Assembly: GCF_020829595.1 (NCBI RefSeq)
Contig: NZ_JAIVFW010000033.1
Coordinates: forward strand, 17,725 to 81,724
DNA: 64,000 nt
DNA from: Nostoc sp. CHAB 5844
GTDB taxonomy: Bacteria; Cyanobacteriota; Cyanobacteriia; Cyanobacteriales; Nostocaceae
Reading direction: 5' to 3'
Part shown: in pieces, positions 37,259 through 44,045 of the stretch
Layout of the letters: each line of letters opens with the position of its first letter
Numbering within the stretch: position 1 is the stretch's first letter
Program-made: the position numbers and the translations under genes
The notes under the pieces: model-generated
What the model saw: the letters and a program-made list of their open reading frames with translations, nothing else
Database searches by the model: none
What the model was told of the DNA's origin: nothing

Positions 37259-38098
37259 ATGACACTTGCACAAAAAAGACCAGCTACTCCCAGGTTGGAT
37301 AACAGTTTTATCTCAAAGTTACAAAAACAATTTCCGGAAATCATACCACCAGCGATCGCGATCGCAATATTTCTAGTACTATGGCAACTGTTTGCCTGGC
37401 TTCCTGGCGCAACATTACCAGGGCCAATACAAGTAGTTCAAGACACTTGGGTACTGATTTTCTGGCCATTCTATGACAGAGGCGGCATTGACAAAGGACT
37501 GTTTTGGCAGATTTTAGCTAGTTTGCAACGGGTAGCTATTAGTTACACACTAGCTGCGGTTGTGGGCATTGGTTTGGGCATTTTGATTGGGGTAAATAAA
37601 ACCATGTCCAAAGCATTAGACCCACTGTTTCAATTACTGCGGACTGTACCGCCTTTGGCTTGGGTTCCCATCTCTTTGGCAGCACTACGTCAAAACGAAC
37701 CAGCAGCATTATTCGTAATTTTCATCACCGCAATTTGGCCGATATTAATTAACACAGCTGTCGGCGTAACTCAAATTCCTCAAGATTACAACAACGTTGC
37801 GAAAGTGCTGCAACTTAGCCGCAAAGAATACTTCATTAACATTTTAATTCCGGCAGCTTTACCTTATATTTTCACAGGTTTGAGAATTGCAATTGGTTTA
37901 GCTTGGTTAGCAATTATCGCGGCAGAAATCGTTATGTCTGGGATTGTCGGCATCGGCTTCTTTATTTGGGATGCTTACCAAAATAACGACGTGAGTGAAG
38001 TAATTTTGGCACTAGTTTATATCGGTGTGGTTGGTTTACTCCTCGATAAATTCATGGCTTGGCTGCAAAACCTAATTTTACCAGCAGAACAAAAATAA
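37259..38098 (+). CDS. cmpB: ABC transporter permease, CmpB/NrtB family
   Basis: 279 residues with six or so hydrophobic helices (PPAIAIAIFLVLWQLFAWLP, VAISYTLAAVVGIGLGILIG, AALFVIFITAIWPILINTAV, GLAWLAIIAAEIVMSGIVGI, VILALVYIGVVGLLLDKFMA) and the cytoplasmic coupling helix region NVAKVLQLSRKEYFINILIP that docks to the ATPases. It forms the membrane channel of the importer. It lies 83 bp after the binding protein, a gap filled by AGTCAATGGTCAATG heptamer repeats. Substrate assignment follows that of the first gene. Confidence 0.85.
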   Translation: MTLAQKRPATPRLDNSFISKLQKQFPEIIPPAIAIAIFLVLWQLFAWLPGATLPGPIQVVQDTWVLIFWPFYDRGGIDKGLFWQILASLQRVAISYTLAAVVGIGLGILIGVNKTMSKALDPLFQLLRTVPPLAWVPISLAALRQNEPAALFVIFITAIWPILINTAVGVTQIPQDYNNVAKVLQLSRKEYFINILIPAALPYIFTGLRIAIGLAWLAIIAAEIVMSGIVGIGFFIWDAYQNNDVSEVILALVYIGVVGLLLDKFMAWLQNLILPAEQK

Positions 38099-38113
38099 GT
38101 ATGAAGGATGAAG

Positions 38114-38205
38114 TATGAAGTCTGAAAAATGAATTTCAGCCTTTATCCTTCAAACTTCACAATCTTCACATTTCACACTTCATACTTCAAACTTCAGACT
38201 TCATA
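38114..38205. repeat. inverted repeat ending at the cmpC start codon
   Basis: TATGAAGTCTGAA (38114-38126) and TTCAGACTTCATA (38193-38205) are perfect 13-bp arms. Inner arms GAAGTATGAAG (38110-38120) and CTTCATACTTC (38178-38188) offer an alternative pairing. All are built from degenerate ACTTCAA-type heptamers. The right arm ends on the A of the cmpC ATG, and no Shine-Dalgarno sequence is visible. Confidence 0.7.
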
Positions 38206-40208
38206 TGTCAGTATTCGTTGCTGTTGATCAAATTGATAAGGTCTTTAATTTAAGTGGCGGCGGTCAATATATTGCTTTAAAAGGTATTGACCTGCAAATT
38301 AGAAAAGGTGAATTTGTTTCTTTAATTGGTCACTCTGGTTGCGGTAAATCCACTTTATTAAATATGATTGCGGGTTTGGATTTGCCCACCGATGGTGTGG
38401 TGACGCTGCAAGGACAAAAAATCACCAAACCAGGGCCAGACCGGATGGTGGTATTTCAAAATTATTCGCTGTTGCCTTGGCGGACGGTGAGAGAGAATAT
38501 TGCCTTGGCGGTGGACTCGGTAATGAAGGGTTTACCTGCGGCAGAACGCAAGATAATTGTGGAAAAACATATAGATATGGTGGGTTTGCGTGTTCATGCG
38601 GAGAAACCACCGGGAATGTTATCGGGTGGACAGAAACAACGGGTAGCGATCGCTCGCGCTTTGGCAATTCGTCCTAAACTATTACTGTTAGATGAACCCT
38701 TTGGCGCGTTGGATGCCTTAACACGGGGTAACTTACAAGAACAGTTAATGCAAATCTGCGAAGAAAACGAAGTCACAGCAGTAATGGTGACTCATGACGT
38801 AGATGAAGCAGTACTGTTATCTGACAGAATTGTGATGTTGACCAACGGCCCCGAATCGAAAATTGGTGACATCTTAGAAGTTGATATTCCCCGTCCCCGC
38901 AAACGCATGGAAGTAGTAGAACACCCCAGCTACTACAGCTTGCGGAGTGAAATGATTTACTTCCTCAACCAGCAAAAACGAATTAAGAAAATTCGGGCAA
39001 GAAAAACAGATGCTATTTCTCGTCATGGTTTAGAAAAAGTTAACTTAGAAATTGGCTTCTTACCCCTCACAGCTTGCGCCCCTCTCGCTGTTGCTAAAGA
39101 AAAAGGTTTCTTTGCCAAGCATGGGTTAGATGAAGTTAACTTAGTCCGGGAAACCAGCTGGCGGGGTATCGTTGACGGCATCACTGGCGGTTATTTAGAT
39201 GCAGCCCAAATGCCTTCCGGGATGCCGATGTGGTTAACTTTGGGCGGTAATAAAAACCAACCCTTGCCTGTAGTTACCGCCCTCACCATGACCCGCAACG
39301 GTAACGCCATCACCTTAGCCAAACGCTTTTATGATGAAGGTGTCCGCACCTTATCTGACTTCAAAAATTACCTCCTCCGCACCCGCAACCAACGCCACAC
39401 AATGGGCGTAGTTCATCCCGCCTCTATGCACAACTTGCTGCTGCGTTATTGGTTAGCGGCTGGTGGTATTGACCCAGATTTAGATGTGGATATGCACACA
39501 ATTCCACCCGCCCAGATGGTCGCTGATCTGCAAAACAAAAGCATTGACGGTTACTGCGTGGGCGAACCTTGGAACTATCGCGCCGCCGTTGAAGGTGTGG
39601 GCTTTACCATCGCTACTGACTTAGAAGTTTGGTTAGGACACCCCGGCAAAGTTCTCGGTGTGCGGGAAGATTGGGCAGAAAAGTATCCTAATACGCACAT
39701 CGCCCTAACCAAAGCTTTGTTAGAAGCTTGCCAATACTGTGCAAATCTCCAAAACGCCGAAGAAGTCAGAAGAATTGTGGCGGGGAGAGATTACGTCAGC
39801 ACTGATTTAGAGTACATCCAACTGGAAGATCCTAATAGTTTAGTGTGTGATATAGACCATCCGCTGCGAGACTATGCCCATCACCAGTTTTATTCTGAGT
39901 CTGCCATTAACCGCCCTAGCCGCACAGAACAAATTTGGATTATGAGTCAGTTGGCGCGTTGGGGTGACACTCCCTTCCCCAGAAATTGGGTGGAGGTTGT
40001 GGAACGAGTTTGTCGAGTGCGCGTGTTCAGCACTGCCGCGCGGGAATTAGGTTTAGATATCAGCTACACTCGCCAACCCATTCAGTTATTTGATGGTACT
40101 CCCTTTAACGCCGACGATCCCATTGCCTACCTTAATAGTTTGCAGATTAAACGCGATTTTTCCATTGCCGAAGTCATCCTCGACTCGCCCATTAGAAGAG
40201 TTGCATAA
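38205..40208 (+). CDS. cmpC: ABC ATPase fused to a substrate-binding domain, CmpC/NrtC family
   Basis: 667 residues. The N-terminal 260 residues are an ABC ATPase: Walker A GHSGCGKST, signature LSGGQKQRV, Walker B LLLLDEPFGALD and switch His in MVTHDVDEAV. From about residue 285 there is a second binding-protein-like domain ([49 protein letters not shown]) homologous to the cmpA product but without a leader, so it is cytoplasmic. In this family that domain senses or gates substrate and regulates transport. The architecture is shared by CmpC and NrtC. The start codon sits at the edge of an inverted repeat. Confidence 0.88.
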   Translation: MSVFVAVDQIDKVFNLSGGGQYIALKGIDLQIRKGEFVSLIGHSGCGKSTLLNMIAGLDLPTDGVVTLQGQKITKPGPDRMVVFQNYSLLPWRTVRENIALAVDSVMKGLPAAERKIIVEKHIDMVGLRVHAEKPPGMLSGGQKQRVAIARALAIRPKLLLLDEPFGALDALTRGNLQEQLMQICEENEVTAVMVTHDVDEAVLLSDRIVMLTNGPESKIGDILEVDIPRPRKRMEVVEHPSYYSLRSEMIYFLNQQKRIKKIRARKTDAISRHGLEKVNLEIGFLPLTACAPLAVAKEKGFFAKHGLDEVNLVRETSWRGIVDGITGGYLDAAQMPSGMPMWLTLGGNKNQPLPVVTALTMTRNGNAITLAKRFYDEGVRTLSDFKNYLLRTRNQRHTMGVVHPASMHNLLLRYWLAAGGIDPDLDVDMHTIPPAQMVADLQNKSIDGYCVGEPWNYRAAVEGVGFTIATDLEVWLGHPGKVLGVREDWAEKYPNTHIALTKALLEACQYCANLQNAEEVRRIVAGRDYVSTDLEYIQLEDPNSLVCDIDHPLRDYAHHQFYSESAINRPSRTEQIWIMSQLARWGDTPFPRNWVEVVERVCRVRVFSTAARELGLDISYTRQPIQLFDGTPFNADDPIAYLNSLQIKRDFSIAEVILDSPIRRVA

Positions 40209-40292
40209 CTGACGGTTGAGTATCTGAACTTCATTAATGGAGATAAAAGCAATACTTCTTGGCTAACTAAAGGTTGAGTCATCCTAAATTTA

Positions 40293-40374
40293 GATCCCCC
40301 CGCCTGCGGCGACCCCCTGAAAAAGGCGGTGAGTAGAGAAATAGCCCCCCTTTTTAAGGGGGGTTGGGGGGATC
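40293..40374. repeat. G/C-rich hairpin repeat between cmpC and cmpD
   Basis: Ends GATCCCCCC and GGGGGGATC form an outer pair; inside, AGCCCCCCTTTTTAAGGGGG makes a second strong hairpin. It is a common cyanobacterial intergenic repeat. It lies within the operon, in a 240-bp gap, and could terminate, process or stabilise the transcript. Confidence 0.7.
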
Positions 40375-40448
40375 AAAACCTTAACTTAACCGTAACACCA
40401 TCTAACTTACCAGCTTCAGACTTCACACTTCATACTTCATTCACCGCC

Positions 40449-41309
40449 ATGCAAAACCGCAATTTATCTACAGTTACCGACATCTCTAGAAAACCATTGC
40501 CAACTCCAACAGACAATAGTAGATGTTTCCTCGAAATTAGAGACGTTAGCAAAGTTTATCCCACCAAGAAAGGCCCCTTCACAGTCCTTGATGGTGTTAA
40601 CCTCAATGTCAACCAAGGTGAATTTATTTGCGTCATTGGTCACTCTGGCTGTGGTAAATCTACACTGCTGAATATGGTATCTGGTTTCAACTTTCCCACA
40701 TCTGGGCAAGTGTTACTTGAAGGTCAACCCATCACCAAGCCAGGGCCAGACCGGATGGTTGTGTTTCAAAACTATGCGCTGTTACCTTGGCGAACTGCGT
40801 TTGAAAATATTTACTTGGCTGTCAATGCAGTTTACCCCAACAAAATGGAAGCGGAGAAAAGGGCGATTGTCCGCGAACATTTGGCAATGGTGGGACTGGC
40901 TGATGCGATGGACAAAAAGCCCATGCAAATGTCCGGGGGGATGAGACAGCGGGTTTCCATCGCGCGGGCTTTGGCAATTCGCCCAAAAGTGCTAATTTTA
41001 GATGAACCTTTTGGGGCGTTAGATGCGATTACTAAAGAAGAATTACAAGAAGAACTGCTAAAAATTTGGAACGAGAACCGCTGCACAGTGCTGATGATTA
41101 CCCACGATATTGATGAGGCGCTGTTTTTAGCCGATAAATTGGTGATGATGACTAATGGCCCGCATGCCAAAATTGGCGAAGTCATGGATATTCCTTTTTC
41201 TCGTCCACGCGATCGCGCCCGCATCATGGAAGATCCACAATATTACAAACTGCGAAATTATGCCTTAGACTTCCTGTTTAACCGTTTTGCCCACGATGAT
41301 GTGGGTTAA
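40449..41309 (+). CDS. cmpD: ABC transporter ATPase, CmpD/NrtD family
   Basis: 286 residues from the ATG at 40449. The open frame reaches 40329, but that extension crosses the GATCCCCCC repeat and ACTTCATACTTC heptamers and is not typical coding sequence. Walker A GHSGCGKST, signature MSGGMRQRV, Walker B VLILDEPFGALD and MITHDIDEALFLAD are all intact, followed by the family C-terminus DIPFSRPRDRARIMEDPQYY. It pairs with the ATPase half of the cmpC product to energise uptake. A terminator-like hairpin follows the stop codon. Confidence 0.88.
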   Translation: MQNRNLSTVTDISRKPLPTPTDNSRCFLEIRDVSKVYPTKKGPFTVLDGVNLNVNQGEFICVIGHSGCGKSTLLNMVSGFNFPTSGQVLLEGQPITKPGPDRMVVFQNYALLPWRTAFENIYLAVNAVYPNKMEAEKRAIVREHLAMVGLADAMDKKPMQMSGGMRQRVSIARALAIRPKVLILDEPFGALDAITKEELQEELLKIWNENRCTVLMITHDIDEALFLADKLVMMTNGPHAKIGEVMDIPFSRPRDRARIMEDPQYYKLRNYALDFLFNRFAHDDVG

Positions 41310-41322
41310 GTTGATTCTTTCT

Positions 41323-41358
41323 AGGGTGGGTATTAAAACGCCCATCCTATTTTTATTT
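41323..41358 (+). terminator. rho-independent-type terminator after cmpD
   Basis: Stem AGGGTGGGT / ACGCCCATCCT with loop ATTAAA, followed by ATTTTTATTT. It lies 14 bp after the cmpD stop. Confidence 0.65.
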
Positions 41359-41402
41359 AATAAACTAAGATAGAGAAAAGTTTCAGCAGCCTGAAAGTCA
41401 CT

Positions 41403-41633
41403 ATGTCATCGCCAGCAATTACTACAGTAATCAAAATGATGGAGTCTTTGCCTGCTGATATCCAAAATCATATTGCAGACCATCTTCGAGAGTATATTGA
41501 TGATTTGCAAGATGAAATTCAATGGAATGAGTCTTTCCAACGAACACAACAAAAACTTGTAGCTGCGGCAAAACGTGCCAAACAAGAAATTGCTCAAGGG
41601 CAAGCGATTCCACTAGACTACGAACAGTTATGA
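41403..41633 (+). CDS. small antitoxin-like protein, apparently orphan
   Basis: 76 residues: a helical N-terminus (TTVIKMMESLPADIQNHIAD, HLREYIDDLQDE), a short linker (WNESFQRTQQKLVAAAKRAK) and the tail QEIAQGQAIPLDYEQL. It resembles many small cyanobacterial proteins encoded just 5' of RelE/ParE-type toxins, in which the C-terminal IPLDYEQL-like tail contacts the toxin. Here no toxin frame follows; a perfect palindrome begins 23 bp after the stop. The family identity is from memory and unverified. It may be a solitary antitoxin or a remnant of a pair. Confidence 0.55.
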   Translation: MSSPAITTVIKMMESLPADIQNHIADHLREYIDDLQDEIQWNESFQRTQQKLVAAAKRAKQEIAQGQAIPLDYEQL

Positions 41634-41655
41634 AGTTCGATAAACCAAAAACCTT

Positions 41656-41683
41656 GTAGAGACGCGATATATCGCGTCTCTAC
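41656..41683. repeat. perfect palindrome, GTAGAGACGC variant
   Basis: GTAGAGACGCGATA and TATCGCGTCTCTAC are perfect 14-bp arms with no loop. It belongs to the dispersed GTAGAGACG palindrome family. Confidence 0.75.
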
Positions 41684-41743
41684 TGTTATGCTGAATTCTG
41701 TATTCTGATTTCTGGATTCTTCTTCTATTTTTCCAGCAAAACT

Positions 41744-42880
41744 ATGTCCTCAGCATTTGATTCATCTTTAGCGAGTGCCAGAATTAACAAATTTTGGGAA
41801 TTGTCTGCCAGATTTGGGCAAGAGGATAGCGCCAAAAATATCTACTTAAACGAGATTGTCAGCGATCGCTATACTCTGGTTAATGGTCTGCAAATACTCC
41901 GAGATGAATTACAATTTGCTGGTGCTAGTGTTTCTGATTTAAAAGCTTGTGCGGCAGATTTGAGTTTGCCCAGTGTGGTGACAACTCTGGCATATACTAA
42001 CTGTGGCGATCGCATTCATCAAGGAGAGTCAACCAGAACTTATCGTGATGTGGTTGCTTCCCGGTTTGCTACCTTATCGGAAATTGGCGAGTTAAAAACA
42101 GAGACGTTTTTCCCGACTGGTGGTGGTACTGATGATGGTGCAACTTTAGCCCACGTAACTATTGCCCATCAATTAGATGAAACTTGGCGCACCCAAATTT
42201 ATCAAGGTAATTCCCAGTCCTTTGTTCTCGCCGCCCTAGATTTAAAAACCCATGTCGGACGTTTAGATTTAGCAGCACAAGTAATCTACGGCAAAACGCA
42301 AGAATCTCTTTGGCGAGAACCCCGTGCAGCCTGTGGGGCAATTGTTGGCGCACTGACACACTACAATCCCCGTAACATAATACATCAACGCCTACGCCGT
42401 GACATTGGCGAAGAAAATTATGAGTTTCTCTCCTCCCGTCAGATTTTGGCTGATGATGGTACAGATATTACAATGGCCGTGGCGGCGGCGATCGTTGCTA
42501 TTCGCGGACTGGAAAAAACAGCGATAGCTTTAGGTAAAGAAATGGACGAAAGAGGCATGGCGCATCTCACCGCTACAACTACCGTCAATGTCCCTTTCCG
42601 TGAAGACCCGGTAATTTATTTAGCCAGAGCTACCGTATTTAATGGTCTAATTCGCATCCAAGGTCTGGGAGCAGATGCCAGTAAATACAGCGGTAAAATA
42701 CTGAATCATACAGGCGTAAAACAATTGCTGCTAATTTACGATGACCTCGATAACGATAACTTGCCCATTGAAGAAATTCCTTACAGAACCAAAAAACCGA
42801 TTAAAGTAGCAGATGATCATCACTTGGAAACTACTGTTTTGACAGTGGGGAGTGGGGAATTGGGAGTGGGGGAGATATAA
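41744..42880 (+). CDS. uncharacterised protein, 378 aa
   Basis: I do not recognise this protein. It is soluble with mixed composition and ordered-looking segments (SLPSVVTTLAYTNCGDRIHQ, TFFPTGGGTDDGATLAHVTI, REPRAACGAIVGALTHYNPR, TDITMAVAAAIVAIRGLEKT, LTATTTVNVPFREDPVIYLA). There is no signal peptide, membrane segment or nucleotide-binding motif. The last dozen or so residues (VGSGELGVGEI) are encoded by a GGGAGTGGGG simple repeat that is common between genes in such genomes, so the ancestral stop was probably nearby. A palindrome follows. It is flanked by two other unrecognised genes on the same strand. Confidence 0.7.
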   Translation: MSSAFDSSLASARINKFWELSARFGQEDSAKNIYLNEIVSDRYTLVNGLQILRDELQFAGASVSDLKACAADLSLPSVVTTLAYTNCGDRIHQGESTRTYRDVVASRFATLSEIGELKTETFFPTGGGTDDGATLAHVTIAHQLDETWRTQIYQGNSQSFVLAALDLKTHVGRLDLAAQVIYGKTQESLWREPRAACGAIVGALTHYNPRNIIHQRLRRDIGEENYEFLSSRQILADDGTDITMAVAAAIVAIRGLEKTAIALGKEMDERGMAHLTATTTVNVPFREDPVIYLARATVFNGLIRIQGLGADASKYSGKILNHTGVKQLLLIYDDLDNDNLPIEEIPYRTKKPIKVADDHHLETTVLTVGSGELGVGEI

Positions 42881-42883
42881 ATC

Positions 42884-42917
42884 TTTGTAAAGACGTAGCA
42901 ATACTACATCTCTACAA
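42884..42917. repeat. imperfect GTAGAGACGT palindrome
   Basis: Arms TTGTAAAGACGTAGCA and TACTACATCTCTACAA pair with three mismatches. It lies directly after the 378-aa gene, a terminator-like position. Confidence 0.6.
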
Positions 42918-43056
42918 AAATCTGTCACCTGTCACCTGTCCCCTAACTTGACAATCTTTTGCTGTAACATATATACTACAAAAAGATTTGGTAAGGAATC
43001 TCATGACACTACCTAAACTACAAATTACAGAACCACCCTTTTACTAGCTGGAGGGG

Positions 43057-43731
43057 TTGAATACGTACCAATACACTGGAACATTTGAAGCTCACATTAC
43101 CATCTGTGCAGGGTCGCCAGCTACAGTACAGCGATTTCAACAGATTTGTTGGCAATTAAATATTAGATGTATTCTGATTAAATTACCCAGTGGCGTAGTG
43201 CGATCGCAACCGATGACAGCATCTCATCATCGGGGAACTTTAGCTCAAGTTTGCACAGACGTTTACAACATTGCTCAACAAATTTGGCAGGCAGGTTTTA
43301 AAGTGAACCGTGTCAAAATCGAGGCAATGGTGTACAACCAAGATATCCCGGTGACAGATAGCGAAGTTTCGCAGCATCCGGCGACAAATTATTTCGAGTT
43401 TCACATCAAAGCCATGCTGGCAAATAATACCGACTTGGAAGCTTTGCGTCAACATTGTGCAACCCAAGGCGCACATTTAGCCACGAATGCTTTTAAGCGG
43501 AAAATTAACGGACTGCATCAGCGATTTATCACATTGCGGTTGTATGGACTGGGACGAAACTCGGCGCAAGCCCGCTTTCACACACTACTGACATCGCTAC
43601 GCGCACAGCGTATTACTCTACTGCAACCCCAGCAAGAATACACCGTTTTTGACAGCAACATCGAGCTTGATGCTGGCTGGTTAATGCCGCCAAATTGGGG
43701 AAACTTGGGAGGTGTGAATAAAAATGCTTGA
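43057..43731 (+). CDS. uncharacterised two-lobed protein, start uncertain
   Basis: 224 residues from a TTG, because the in-frame ATG at 43003 (with a good AAGGAA ribosome site) is cut off by an in-frame TAG at 43045-43047. The protein looks internally duplicated: lobe 1 FEAHITICAGSPATVQRFQQ to VNRVKIEAMV, and lobe 2 YFEFHIKAMLANNTDLEALR to LQPQQEYTVFDSN. Each has a beta-alpha-beta pattern with an HxT/K-type strand. I do not recognise a family. A GGAGG precedes the TTG but at very short spacing. It may be a gene with a premature amber codon, or a 14-codon leader followed by re-initiation. Confidence 0.6.
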   Translation: MNTYQYTGTFEAHITICAGSPATVQRFQQICWQLNIRCILIKLPSGVVRSQPMTASHHRGTLAQVCTDVYNIAQQIWQAGFKVNRVKIEAMVYNQDIPVTDSEVSQHPATNYFEFHIKAMLANNTDLEALRQHCATQGAHLATNAFKRKINGLHQRFITLRLYGLGRNSAQARFHTLLTSLRAQRITLLQPQQEYTVFDSNIELDAGWLMPPNWGNLGGVNKNA

Positions 43732-44045
43732 GCAAATTTTACAGGATATTTCTCAAAAAAGCGATCGCCCCCTTGATGAAGTCCTGATTTCTTCTCTTTG
43801 TGTTCTTTGCGTCCTTTGTGGTTCGTTAAACAAAGATTGCTCATTGCATCTGCCGCACAGGACAGTCTGCACCATAACTAAGTAGCTTTTATGAACTGCG
43901 TACACCAGGAGAAATGAAAAAGGTGCTAGTATTTTTTACTCAGCACTCAGCTTTGTGAATTTTTTCAAAGTAGATTTACATACCCAAAAATATAATTCAT
44001 ACTCTAAAACAGTAATCCTACGTAGAGTTGAAGGAAGGGATGCCA
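43732..44045. other. intergenic with repeat fragment
   Basis: 314 bp. Contains a CTTTGTGTTCTTTGCGTCCT repeat fragment near 43795-43815, frequent in Nostocales intergenic DNA. An AAGGAAGGG ribosome site at its right end selects the next start. No gene seen. Confidence 0.5.

Noticed and set aside
40329..40448. N-terminal extension of the cmpD open frame
   Set aside because: The extension is encoded by a GATCCCCCC repeat and heptamers; the ATG at 40449 begins the conserved part.
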